64,000 bases of DNA from Elgaria multicarinata webbii (GCF_023053635.1 NC_086183.1:32593501-32657500); one strand, 5' to 3'; counted from the first letter of the stretch, positions 45,641 through 56,476 are shown. Notes: generated by a model from the letters alone, not told the origin. Translations and numbers: made by a program.

Positions 45641-45829
45641 GTAAATTTGAACCTTGCAGTGCACCGTAGCAGTTTGCTGTCGAGGTTGGGCAGGAAAACG
45701 GCGCTGTTTTCTGTGGGCACCCCGCGGAGCGCAGCGCCCAACGGGGACTCGCGCGAGGAAAACGGTCCCCGGACTCCCTGCAGTTGCCCTGCTGTGGCGT
45801 TACACCCCACAAGTCAGTTCCCAAATGTA

Positions 45830-46320
45830 TGTCTGCAGTGTGTAAGTCTGTGGTTTTTAGAATGCTGGCCTGAATGGGTAGAGTTAGAATGTCTTGGGAG
45901 CGGGGAAGAGTGATATATAAGGGAAGGACAGAGGGGATTGTGGGGGACTTTTAGGTACTCTTAGAGTCTTTAGTGCTCTCTGTGTTTAGGGTACTTAAGT
46001 TCTGGGAAATTGGAGGGTCAGTGTAGTGAGTGGTGTCTTTGGAGTGTGGTGTGCACGTAGTGGATGTATATTAATCAATACTGAGAATAAAGAAAGTTCA
46101 AGATTGACTGTGTGAGAAAAAGGAAAGCGCGAATGTGAAGGAGTGACTGGATTGTATGAAAGGTTTCAAAAAGGTTTTTAAATGTTGTTATTGGAAACAA
46201 AGCTTGTGTACTTTTGAAAATAAATTTTGATTGTTTTGTTTTCAAACTACCACAAAAATCCCACGTGTCTGTTTGGCATTTATCATCTAAAGTTTACTTA
46301 TTTAACACCCACTCTGACAA
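45830..46320 (+). repeat. Possible solo LTR (fossil)
   Basis: A TATA-like 'gtgatatataagggaaggac' near 45910 is followed some 170 bases later by 'gagaataaagaaagttcaag', and again by 'gaaaataaattttgattg' near 46220. Promoter and polyadenylation-like signals within 500 bp suggest a solitary LTR. No flanking duplication could be fixed and no internal region is present. Confidence 0.28.
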
Positions 46321-46594
46321 TCATTCACCTCAGCACATATAACTCACAGTGTTTTATTTTATATATAGTAAAATCCATTCTCCATTTTAAACCCCTTTCT
46401 CCACATAGTTTGGAGGAAGGTGGGTTTTTATCCCTCGCCTCAGGCGTATCAAGCGGTGGTGCTTGGCTTGAGCAGGGAGTAGCCTCGGCCGGGTCTGGTG
46501 TTCAGAGCCTGGGTCGCCCCATAAGAAGTGGTGGCGGACGTGAGGCCTGGTGTTCAGAGCCTGGGTCGTGGCAGCCCCCCCCCCCCGACCTTAC

Positions 46595-48378
46595 CTCACT
46601 GCAGACCTCGTCCACTGACATTCCCAGCAGGAGGCTCTTGGAGAGGCCGTGGACCTTCTTGGGCCGCTTCAGCCGGCGGCTGCCCCGCAGCAGCTCCATG
46701 TGCCTCTTCAAGGAGGAGTCCAAGTTGACGGTGTAGGGCAGGAAGAAGTTGGCGTCCTCCACCTGGAACCGTTGAGAAAGGAAGCTGTGGAAGAGCTCGG
46801 GGTCCCCGTCCAGCTCCAACAGCTTCTCCAGCTGAGGCCTGATCATGTCGAGCTCCTCCGCGTACTTGTCGTACACCTCCCACAGGAACTGGTCGGGAGC
46901 GAGCCGGCACCCTCGGCACATGCCCAGGCGGCCCATCTGCTCGTCGTCCTCGATGCACTGCAGGATCCAGCTCAGCCGGCAAGGCCACTGGTTGGCCAGC
47001 AGCACCCAGGCCGTCACCTTCCGTGGGCAAAGTTTGCCTCGCGGGACCTCCGTCGCCATGAGCCTGACGGTGACGGCGATGGTGTTGATGACGCGTTTCA
47101 TTTGCACCATGTTGCCCGTCATGTACTCCTTCATGCTGTCATCCAAGAGGAATTCAAAAGCCTCCTGGATCAGGTCTTTGGCCTTGAAGCCTTTCCCGCA
47201 TCTTCTTCTCAACGGCTCTTCCTTCCTAGGACTTACGACGACCAACGGCACCTGGGAAACATCTCCAGCTCTGTCGAGTGTGCTCTGATCAGCAGAATTT
47301 GGGCAAAGGCACCGACTTGCCTGGTTCTCCTGCTGGGCACCCCCTCCCACCCTCTCCTCCTCTTCGAGACTTTTCTCCTGCTCCTCCTGGCAGTCTACGA
47401 GGCACCTTATCAGCTGCAGCTTGGTGTAACTGTCCATCTTGGGGACTGAAAAAGGAAGAGTGATGATACGGTTCAAGAATTCGTAGCCGTTGTTGGCCAT
47501 GCCTTTCATGTACAGGGAGCTCTCCACGCAGTCCACGATTACGCTCGGGTCAGCCACGAGGATGGAGATGAAAGGTGCCTCATCGTCTGAGAGGAGGATG
47601 TTCATGGCATCCAGGACACCCACCACTTTGTCAGGACTACAGTGGTCCAAGCTGGTGATCTCCAACACCACCCGGAGTTTCCTCCGTTGGAAGATCTCCA
47701 TGAACTGGAGAAACTTGGTGATGATCTTGACCTCCCTCTTCACGTTGCTCATGAAGCCCAGCTGGGCACTGAGGTCCGTCCGGTTCATCTGCCTCTCCAG
47801 CTGGGCCTTCTGGGTGACGACGACGTTCCGAGCCACCATGATGCCCATCCTGATGGCCGCTGCTGCAGTGATTCCGACGGCCGTCGCCCCGAGGCCCTCG
47901 ACAATTGCAATGGCATCCCCAGAAGCGTTGCCGATGGGGATGCCGAAAAGAAAGATGAGGACAGCAACCCCAATGGCCGCCACAGTCACCAGAAGGGCAG
48001 CGGCCCACAAGGGCAGGCAGAGGTATTTCTTGCTGATCCATTCCTTACGGAGAGGGGCTTCAACAATGCCACATTTCCTGCCCACGGCTCGGTAGACGCT
48101 CATTGGGACAAGGCCGAAGTGGCTCTCAATGCCTTCGCACAGGGCAGTGATGAGGCCTGCCCAGAGCTGGTCGCTTCCAGCATATTCCCAGGCGCTGAAA
48201 TGGATGAAGATGTGCTGCACGTTCTTTCTCTGCCTGTGTTGGGGCGTCAGGACAGGCCGGTAGAAGATCATGAGGAGGACGACAGAAACCAGGTCCCAAC
48301 CGGAAGCCCCTCGCTGTTTCAAGCCGGTCTGCTGGAATTCCTGTTGGTCTTTTTTCCACGACTGGAGACGCATGTAGT
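46595..48378 (-). CDS. NKPD1: NKPD1-like gene C, main exon (KAP NTPase domain)
   Basis: The GC-rich main exon runs from acceptor CTCCATCGCAG to AGTGAG|GTAAGG. It gives residues 51-645 of a 748-residue protein (four coding exons, 2247 nt). It begins DYMRLQSWKKDQQEF, then a membrane segment (WDLVSVVLLMIFYRP, about 77-92), IHFSAWEYAGSDQLWAGLIT (about 109-128), a long membrane hairpin (about 168-235), and a Walker-B-like LRVVLEITSLDHCSPDKVVG with Thr-Ser before LD. Then come SILVADPSVI, NGYEFLNRIITLPFSVPKMD, NQWPCRLSWILQC and LLELDGDPELFHSFL. Human NKPD1 as I recall it shares LRVVLEVT.LD.C.P..VVGVLNA and VVLANQWPCRLSW, making C the best NKPD1 ortholog. Function is unknown. Long antisense frames here are composition artefacts. 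Confidence 0.9.
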
Positions 48379-48469
48379 CTGCGATGGAGAGGAGAAGAAT
48401 TAGACCAGAGAATCTAGGCAGGGCCTGTCTTGATTTCTGTCTATTGTACAATGCTTGGCTCTCCTCCAA

Positions 48470-48700
48470 CTTGTGTGGTGTAGTGGTTAGAGGGTTGGAC
48501 TGGGAGTCGGGAGAGCAGGGTTCTAGTCCCCATTCGGCCATGAAGCTCACTGGGTGACTTTGGGCCAGTCACTGACTCTAAGCCTAGTCTACCTCACAGG
48601 GCTGTTGGGAGGATAAAATGGAGAGAAGGATCATGTCAGCCACCTTAAAGGAAAGGCAGGACATAAATGTTACAAATAAATCAATAATTTAAAAAAATGA
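48470..48700 (+). mobile_element. MIR-type SINE
   Basis: 'gtagtggttagagggttgga', 'gggttctagtcccc', 'gactttgggccagtcactga' and 'aaaggcaggacataaatgtt' follow in order. It lies in intron 2 of gene C, about 90 bp before the acceptor. Confidence 0.82.
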
Positions 48701-49106
48701 TTTTCTTTTGTAGACGTTTTAATAAAATATTATTAGACCAGGCTGTTAAATTGGATGTCAAGGTTCTGGGGCGGATCAAAAGAGGAGGACGTTTGTCCCG
48801 TTTCCCTCATCCTTCTCCAGGAAAAATAAATGAAGAGATGAGATAAAGGATGAAAATGCACCACACTGCTGATATCACAGTTCGAAAGTTGTGCGTTGGG
48901 GCCGTAAGAATATCAAAGGAGCAGACCAAAGGCTCATCTAATCCAGCGTCCTGTTTCGCATGTGGATTGATTGGGCGCCTCTGGGAATTATGGGAGCTGC
49001 AGTCAACACATCCAGAGGGTGCCAAGTTGGGCTAAGTCAAGTTGGGAGTCCTGTTTTGTGAAGGCCTCGTGTTTCATTTGCTTTCCTGTCTAGCGGCGCT
49101 CACGGG

Positions 49107-49678
49107 CAGGGCTGGCGCTGCCATAGAGGCCAGTTAGGCGGCCGCCTAGAGCGCCAAGGTAAGGGGGCCCCAAACAGCGCACCTGGAAGTCGCCCTCCCA
49201 CTCCCAGAGCCACTCTGGCCGAGTGAGGGCAGCTTCTGGGTGCGCCGTTCCAAAGCCTTCCGCCCCCACACCCAGCGTCCCTGGCTTGGCTTCAACTGGG
49301 TGCCTGCCCAACAGCCGAAGCCAACCAGGGACACTGGGGGGCGGGGGCGGGCGGCTCCACGTTCTGACTTCCAGTGCACGCCGGACGTCAGAACATGGAG
49401 CCATCTGACCGCCCTCCCCCAGCTTCCCGGCTTGGCTTTGGCTGGGCGCTCCCAGCCGAAGCCAAGCCGGGATGCTGTGGGGGGCGGCAACGAATGGATG
49501 GAAATGGAGCAGCCCGCCCACCCCACCGCAGCGTCCCACCAAGCCAGGAGGACTTCGGGCGAGGGACAGGTAACCTGTCTCCGCCTACCTGGGGTGTGTG
49601 GGGATACGGTGGGGTGGGGGGTAGGGGTGAAAGCAGCTCACCTTGCCTAGGGCGCAAAAAAGCCTGGCACCGGCCCTG
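49107..49678. mobile_element. hAT non-autonomous element, GC-rich family, copy 2
   Basis: It starts 'cagggctggcgctgccatag' and ends 'agcctggcaccggccctg', with exact 8-bp duplications CTCACGGG at 49099-49106 and 49679-49686. It is the same family as 39374-40026 in the opposite orientation. The 572-bp interior is GC-rich, and its open frames are compositional. It lies in intron 2 of gene C. Confidence 0.92.
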
Positions 49679-49699
49679 CTCACGGGTGAAGGGTTAGAC

Positions 49700-49870
49700 T
49701 GGAGAAACCAAAGCCCAAATTCTTGATCAGTCATGAAGCTAATTAGGCAGCTTTGAGCAAATCATTATCCCTCAGCTCTGTCCACCTCACGGGGTGGCTG
49801 TGGTGCTAAAAGGCAGCTCCTTGGAGGAAGGGTGGCAGACGAAGGCGGGGAAGACAAAGGGTGTGGCAAA
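49700..49870 (+). mobile_element. MIR-type SINE fragment
   Basis: 'gatcagtcatgaagctaatt', 'gtccacctcacggggtggct' and 'ctccttggaggaagggtggc' follow the order of the MIR-type SINE body, with the head missing. Confidence 0.5.
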
Positions 49871-49984
49871 TAAAGGAGCCCACATGTTGCAACCGTGAAA
49901 CTCAAGTTCTGTGCCAAGGAAACGCAGAATAAATGGTGCAAATCGGTGAATTCACGTTTATTTTACATAAGCATTTCTGGAAAT

Positions 49985-50297
49985 TTTTGCCGTCCCGGCC
50001 CATAGTTTCCAGGCTGCCAATTAGTTTCCGGGTGAAGTATAAAGTGTTGGTTATCACCTTTAAAGCCCTACATGCTTTGGGTCCAGGCTACCTGCGCGAT
50101 CGCCTTCTCCCGTACAATCCGCCCCGCACACTCAGGTCCTCAGGGAAGGATTTCCTCCAGCCAGCAAAAACAAGGCTGACAACTATTACCCAGAGGACCT
50201 TTTCTTCTGCCGCTCCCACTTTGTGGAATGGTTTGCCGGGAGAGATTCGTCAACTTACCAGTCTTCCAGAATTTAAGAAAGCCATAAAGACTTTCTT
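49985..50297 (+). repeat. L2-type LINE fragment, second subfamily
   Basis: The forward frame gives ISFRVKYKVLVITFKALHAL, GPGYLRDRLLPYNPPRTLRS and LWNGLPGEIRQL, matching the LINE at 58565-59335. It stops abruptly where the MITE half-copy begins. Confidence 0.85.
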
Positions 50298-50358
50298 TAT
50301 GGGCATTCTGGGAGTTGTAGTCCAACACATCTGGAGCGCCCCAGGTTGAGGAAGGCTG
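50298..50358. mobile_element. hAT-type foldback MITE, half copy
   Basis: Only the right arm remains: 'gggcattctgggagttgtag', 'tccaacacatctggagcgcc' and 'ccaggttgaggaaggctg'. It is joined directly to an L2 fragment. Confidence 0.75.
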
Positions 50359-50433
50359 CCTTAGATGGAGTGTGCATTGCGTGACGGACCACAGTCCTTC
50401 CACCAGCCATCACGATAAAGGAGGAGCGCTCAC

Positions 50434-50565
50434 CTTGGATCCGGCGCAAGAGGAAGTTTTTGCAGTGTCCCCACGGTGCGTAAAACCCAACCGTCACGGG
50501 AGTGGAGACACAGTAAAGGGCCTTCGCTAAGGAAAAGCAGTAGGCGTCATCCTTGTTCTGGAATT
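50434..50565 (-). CDS. NKPD1: NKPD1-like gene C, exon 2 (Walker A region)
   Basis: The 132-nt exon lies between acceptor CCTGTTGCAG and donor CAAG|GTGAGC. It encodes FQNKDDAYCFSLAKALYCVS and TPVTVGFYAPWGHCKNFLLR, then RIQ. Residues 33-43, GFYAPWGHCKN, occupy the Walker A site. The Lys is kept, but the Gly before it is Cys and the following Ser/Thr is Asn, so the P-loop is degenerate, though less so than in A and B. Phase 1 at both ends matches its neighbours. Confidence 0.88.
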
Positions 50566-50937
50566 CTGCAACAGGAATGGCATTGGCAGAAAGGAAAGAG
50601 AAATCTCACATCAGACCAGTTGGAGGCACGTAGCGCCGGAATGCCACAAGGTTTTCTCCATTTAGTTCAGGAGAGAATTTGCAAATATGCACTAGTATTC
50701 ACACTGGTTACTTCTCTGTGGTACACATACTACCTACAATTCTTTAAGGAACTACATACCCCAGATTCCACCTCCTTACCTGCCCTGTGTTTTTTTTTCC
50801 TTATCCAGAATTCTGGACAGCTGCCATGCACTCTCTAGGACAATCTTTCCCAACCTGGCGCCCTCCAGATGTATTGGACTACATCTCCCATCATTCTCAG
50901 CCAGCACGGCCTTTTGGGAGGTGTGGTCCCAAAAGAT

Positions 50938-51115
50938 GATGATGATGATGATGATGATGATGATAATGATGATTTACATTTATATACCACCCCACAGCCG
51001 AAGCTCTCTGGGCTGTTTACAAAAGTTAAAAGCCATGAATATTAAAAAGAAATATACAAAATTTAAAACCATAAAAAGCTGAAATACAAACAAAAACAGA
51101 CAATATCCAAAAGAT
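50938..51115 (-). repeat. (GAT)n plus inverted L2 end
   Basis: A GAT triplet run is followed by 'catttatataccaccccaca' and 'gccgaagctctctgggctgt', the inverted L2 end. Palindromic MITE arms lie on both sides (50845-50935 and 51118-51160), so the LINE was inserted into a MITE relic. Confidence 0.7.
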
Positions 51116-51603
51116 GAGATGTGTAGTTCAAGACATTTGGAGGGTGCCAGGTTTGAAGGGACTCCTCTAGGAAAACAGGGGCAGTGGAGATCAGAAAGGG
51201 GCACTCTAGCCGTACATCTATGATCAGGACTTAGAGTGGCCACCTATGTGCTTGGTTGTGTTTCTATGTGGACACAGAATAGTGTGCCTCTCTCCCTGGT
51301 ACCATTATGATGGGCTTCTTCAACCAGGGGACGCCAGGAATTCCAACACAGGTGAGGCGAAGAAACCTTCCTCGTCTCCCTAGCAAGATAAAACTGTAAA
51401 GCAAACACAGGAAATTAGGCAGCTGTGTAACATGAGGATTGCACCCTTATCGGTGTCAGACAGCTAGCAATTGTTAGCATATGGATTGGTGCCTGCTTGG
51501 TAATATAAGGACCCGTGGACGTCCTTGTCTATGTAATCAGAGGTTACCTTCTTGGGCTGCAGCCCTAAGATAATAACCACTGAACCTTTACGGTACGTCC
51601 CCG

Positions 51604-51718
51604 TCTTCCTCAATCTGGTGCCCTCCAGATGTTTAGACTACAGCTCCCATCAGCTTCATTCCAGATGTTCACCATATTGGCTAGGGATTACAGGGGTGGT
51701 AGTACAGCATGGATCGGG
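51604..51718. mobile_element. Palindromic MITE relic
   Basis: 'tggtgccctccagatgttta' and 'ctacagctcccatcagcttc' pair loosely with 'ggattacaggggtggtagta'. Confidence 0.4.
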
Positions 51719-51741
51719 GATGGCTGATGCACCCTCTAAAG

Positions 51742-51847
51742 CAGCCTTCCTCAACCTGGGGCGCTCCAGATGTGTTGGCCTGCTGACTGGGGCATTCTGG
51801 GAGTTGTAGTCCAACACATCTGGAGCGCCCCAGGTTGAGGAAGGCTG
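51742..51847. mobile_element. hAT-type foldback MITE, copy 5
   Basis: It runs from 'cagccttcctcaacctgggg' to its reverse complement with exact 8-bp duplications CTCTAAAG at 51734-51741 and 51848-51855. The left arm is shortened. It sits in intron 1 of gene C, 26 bp from exon 1. Confidence 0.9.
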
Positions 51848-51873
51848 CTCTAAAGCAAAGTTATGCTGGTTAC

Positions 51874-51892
51874 CTCTGGTCAAGGACAGCAT
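51874..51892 (-). CDS. NKPD1: NKPD1-like gene C, exon 1 coding part
   Basis: Nineteen coding bases read MLSLTR plus one base, before AGAG|GTAACC. The start has a strong context (AGCCACCATGC). The spare G joins AA of exon 2 to give Glu, as in gene A, and this phase match is the main support. The 5' UTR part of the exon probably extends to about 51950. Confidence 0.75.
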
Positions 51893-52019
51893 GGTGGCTG
51901 CGAGCCACAAAGTAGTAACAGGTTGAAGATCCACAGATGCTGGTAACTGAGGAGAGAAAGAGAACAGGGATGTGCCCCAGGAAAAATCCTGAACATTCAG
52001 AGCTAGGAACATCCGTAGT

Positions 52020-53310
52020 AAAGTGCCAGACGCAAGGAGGATGGCTGGTTTGAAAACGTGTAGGAAGTTCAGGATCCAGCTGAGGCCTGCTTGATATTTA
52101 AAATATATATTTAAAAACCAATGGCATATAGGTTTAAGTCACAGGTGTTGAACCTTTTTCAGCCCAAGTCTGGATTCTTCTTTGGAGAAATTCTCCGGGG
52201 ACGGGGTGGGCAGAATCCAGTGGTAGGAAGGGCAAAAGGCACGGAGCCAAAAGACCAGCTTATTTCAGCTACTACAGCTAGTAACTCAGCCTTAGCAGAA
52301 GGTGCATTTTGAGCAAGCCAAATACCAATGGAGAAGAAGAAAATGCTGCCGCTACTCTCAGCTGCCTGCCTCTCGGCCTCCCAGCACTGTGCAGCTTTAG
52401 TCAGAGAATTGTGGGATGATTTTATTAAAACACACACACACAAATTAGCTTGTGCGACCCCTGCAACACCCGTTCAGCAGAAGAAAAGGATGGGGGATCG
52501 TTCTCCGTGATTCCTCTTGCTTACAGCCAGGGAGCAGACCAGGGTTTCCTGAGGACCATTGTGATAGATACCGGAGCATTGGACAGGATCCCCTGCGGAG
52601 GAACCATTCTGAGTGGCTACCATTCCACCGGGGAGGGGGCTTCCAGGCAAGGTTTCTACAGTGCCAGAGCCCTGCCTCATCCATAGAATTTTGCAAGGGG
52701 GCTCAGACATCCTTGTCTTCCATTCAGAATCTTCCTGTGTTTCCCTGCAGCTCCTGTTATTTTCTTACTGTGAAAATTTTCTTACTGAGAAAAAGACAGT
52801 ATAGCTGTACGATGCCTTTCAATCGTTAATGCCAGTCATTAGCAAGCTTCATCCCACGTACCTGCTTCCCTCAGATTATCCCCGTAGCGCTAAGCTTTCA
52901 CGGTTGTTGTCGTTTTTCCTACCAGGCGACAGCAGTCCTTTGCATACCAGGAAGCGAGTTTAAGGGGGGAAATGTAAAAAAACATTAAAAAATCAACGGA
53001 TGACCCAATTCAATTCAAATTTGGTATGCTTAAAGCGCTCCCTAATATCTATTACTGTGCCAATTTTGGTGTCTTTATCTTTAAAGCTTACACAGATGTA
53101 AGCATTTCTTTAAAATCCTGCTCCTGCGTCCCAGCGGTGGCTCAAAAGAGACGCTCAAAAAGTAGGGGCTAAATACAGCGAATCTTTTTGCTTTACTGCA
53201 CAATTAAGGCAGGATGCATGGGAGTGCTTGACAATCAAAGCAGACTATAAGGTGGAAAACTTCTGAGTCCTTTGCATGCAATTGCTCTCTTTTTTTTTAA
53301 TGGACCCCAG
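52020..53310. other. Upstream of gene C, no gene seen
   Basis: Probable promoter-side and intergenic DNA of gene C. Several short open frames show no family resemblance and no flanking splice signals that fit. Confidence 0.3.
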
Positions 53311-53319
53311 AACTGTTGT

Positions 53320-53545
53320 TTTTTAAATGGATACTCGTTTTTATACTGTTGTTTTTGTTTCTGATGGTTTTTAAATTTTGTGTACTTATTTATTTATTTT
53401 ATTTATTTATTACATTTTTATACCGCCCAATAGCTGAAGCTCTCTGGGCGGTTCACTTTTTAATGTTTACTGTTTTAATTTTTGTGAACCGCCCCGAGAG
53501 CTTCAGCTGTGGAGCGGTATATAAATGTAATAAATAAATATTTCT
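53320..53545. repeat. Two opposed L2 ends
   Basis: An inverted L2 end ('tttataccgcccaatagctg', 53400-53455) is inserted in or abuts a forward one ('gaaccgccccgagagcttca', 53460-53540). Confidence 0.7.
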
Positions 53546-53860
53546 CTGCTGTGGCACCCCGGCTGTGGAATGAGCTCCCTAAGGAGGTTCGCTTGGCACC
53601 TACATTCTATGCTTTTAGACGCCAGGTGAAGACCTTTTTATTCTCCCAGCATTTTAACAGTCTATAAATAAATTTTAACTTGGTGTTTTAAATTTGTAAT
53701 TTTGCATTGCTGTTTTTATCCGGTTGAGCTTCTATATTGTATGTTATATTATGGTTTTATACTGTTGTTTTACACTTTGAATAGTTTTAATTTCTGTGAA
53801 CCGCCCAGAGAGCTCCGGCTATTGGGCGGTATAGAAATGTAATAAATAAATAAATAAATT
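53546..53860 (+). repeat. L2-type LINE 3' end
   Basis: 'ctgctgtggcaccccggctg' to 'gggcggtatagaaatgtaat' is the last 310 bp of an L2 element, including the ORF2 end and an (ATAA)n tail. Confidence 0.85.
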
Positions 53861-53869
53861 CACAGAGAT

Positions 53870-56465
53870 TGCACAGTATAACGCTAGTGTGATAAACCTC
53901 ATTGTGGCCGTCAAATATTATGTACGAATCAGTCCCTTGAGTTTGCTTTTTATTCCATCTTCTCTCACGTCCCTTTTCCTTTTTGTATCATTTCTAAAAC
54001 ACGGTTGCGTGCCCTTATTTTAACTCTGCAAACTTTCTCGAGCGCGTTGGCGGAAAGGTGACACAAAGCGTGGTTGGTGAGCGAGCAAATCAGTAACAGA
54101 GGGCTGCAAAGTTCGTAGCGCAAACATCAAACTTACACGGGCCAGGAGGCCCATTAGCGAAGCCTGCTCTTCCGCGTCGGCCACGATCACGCCGTTTGCT
54201 TCAGAAAGGCTCCAAGGTGACTCGAGTCTCATGTGAAATTATGAAATGAGAGCCGGAAGGAGGTGAACCCAAGAGCCCTGCTGGACAGCCCGAAATGTCC
54301 CTCAAGTTTAGCATTCGCTGGTACCTACCTGATGTCCCATGGCTGCAATGTGCACTTACTTGGGAGTAAGTCCCAATGATTTCTGATGCTTCTTGAGTAA
54401 AGAAGCATCAGATTGACCGAGAAATGAGCCCCACTGGATTCAATCAGCCTTACTTCCCAATAAATATTCCTCGGTGTGCTGGCCACCCTTATGCACCTTC
54501 AAACCATATGTTAACTTGACCATTTACCAATGGAGCGAGGCTGGTGGCTACGCAGCCGAAGAGGTAATTAATTACCAACGCGATTATCGACGGAAACGGC
54601 TTCAAAGTGCTTGGTTTAATGAATGACGCCTTCTCCCCCTCAAATCGGGAGTGACCTGGGTCATGCAAGGTCAGGCGGTCTACTTACGTGCAGAGAGGCA
54701 TAGGTATGGCAGCAGGGCATTCCGGTTGGGGCACTCTCCCCGCTTACTCCAGCGTCAGCACGAACTTCGTCTTCTTCCTTCCCAGATAAGGCTCTCAATT
54801 CCCATTACGCCTTTATAGATTTAAGGTGGGGAATTCCTCAGGCCAGGCAGAGCGAGCAGGCCCGGTCTGCAACTTTTAAGGGACTTGGCAGTGTCGTGGG
54901 TGCTGCATAAAGCACAATCTCCCGTCCCATTGTTCAGACGTACAAGGAGGATCCGGACAATAACGTTGCAGAAATAGGGAATCAGGGCTGGAGCTTATGA
55001 AAAATCAGAGATTGAGGAACCGAACAGAGAATTCATCCTAGACCCCTTTACCCTGCAGGGTCCTATTGGTGCTACACAAAATAGCACCAAAAGTGGTGTA
55101 GTTTTTTTCTTTTATTTTAACTGTTCCATCTCCCCGACTTATCTTTTTCTGGAAAAAATAAGTGTGTGTGGGGGGGGGGTCTACTGGGGGCAGGAGGGAC
55201 TAAGAAACCTTCCTGCCATTAACATCTTTAAGTTACGTTATCTTGGGGTCTAAACCCAATTTGGGGTGATTTCTCTCCCCACCCTGTCATCTAGAGAGAC
55301 TTGGGGGAAGGACAAAAAGTGAAGCTTTTCTTACGTGAACTTCCTTAAGTTAACTTCTCTTCGAATCTATGCCTTACAATGCGATCAAAGTAAGCACAGG
55401 GCTTACTCCCAGGAAACTGTGTAGAGGGTTGCAGGCAGAGTCTTGAAGGCACCACAGGATTCTATCCCACTGACTACACAAATACGTTAAGTAAACAAAA
55501 ATACATACACGATATGCAAGGCAATTTTATTTCCGCCGCTGTTATCAACAGGAGTGTTTTTACGGTGCTTAGAAACAAACGTTTTTATAGAACAGCCTTT
55601 GTCTCTCTTGCCTTGGTTGTGAAGGGAGGGGGCTTATCCCAACTTTCCTTCATCTATCACAGAGGCAGGCAACCTGGCGCCTTCCAGGTGTCCTGGAAAA
55701 CTCTGATAATCATTGGCCATGTTGGCTGGGGCTGACGGGAGTTGTAGTCCAAACCATCCAGAGGAAACCGGGTGGCCTACCCTTGATCTACCAGACACAA
55801 CAAGTTCTCAGATGTGGCATTTAAGGATGTGTCCCCACAAACAGTGATAAATAGTATCAAGTCCTTCGTCCCGGAACTGTTCAAACGGCCAGGGGTTACG
55901 TGCATTCACGAATAAATGAAGAGGGAGAGGGTTTTGCCCTTCTCTTTCAAGGATGGCATTCTACCCATGGGTATAAGCTGACATGGTTAATATTAAGCAG
56001 GAGGAAACGGACCTCAACCTGCCAAAGGATTCTGCGTAAAAGTGCAGATTGCTTGCTATCAGTGTGCCCGGCTGTTTGCACCACTGTTACAGAAGTGAGG
56101 CCCTCTGTATCGCCTCTACAAAACCATCCAAAGCTAAAACCAAACATTTGCGCAATGAAGGACTCCAAAAAAGGACATTCCCAGCACCCACGCAGAACAG
56201 CGGTTCCAAAATTGATCAGGGCGAGCCGCGTCAAAGGAGCTTTAAATCCATCAAAAAGACCTGCTCTTCGTTCGCTTCCGAAAAGAACGACGAATGAAGC
56301 AGAGTGACACAAAGAGAAATGGAAAAAATGGATCTCAACGTTGCTCTCCGGTGGCTGTGGTGGGTTTTGCAGCGAGCATTCAGTCTGTATGTGCCAGATA
56401 CAGCCATGTTTACTCCGCTTTGCTGCGCTTATGTCCTAAAAGTCAGCAGCTAGGAGAAATGGTTC
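53870..56465. other. Intergenic DNA between gene C and SDHAF1
   Basis: No confirmed gene. A palindromic MITE relic lies at 55665-55775 ('tgacgggagttgtagtccaa'). A repeat with 'acttgggagtaagtcccaat' and its inverted match lies at 54355-54480. A possible orphan exon lies at about 54135-54232 (minus strand). Confidence 0.4.
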
Positions 56466-56476
56466 AGCCTATAGAA

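Noticed and set aside
46649-48403. Forward-strand frames of 200-266 codons antisense to gene C
   Set aside because: The sense strand encodes a conserved KAP domain. The antisense frames are side effects of high GC and have no recognisable family.
55900-56330. Open frames of 121-135 codons before SDHAF1
   Set aside because: No family resemblance, no splice context and overlap on both strands.
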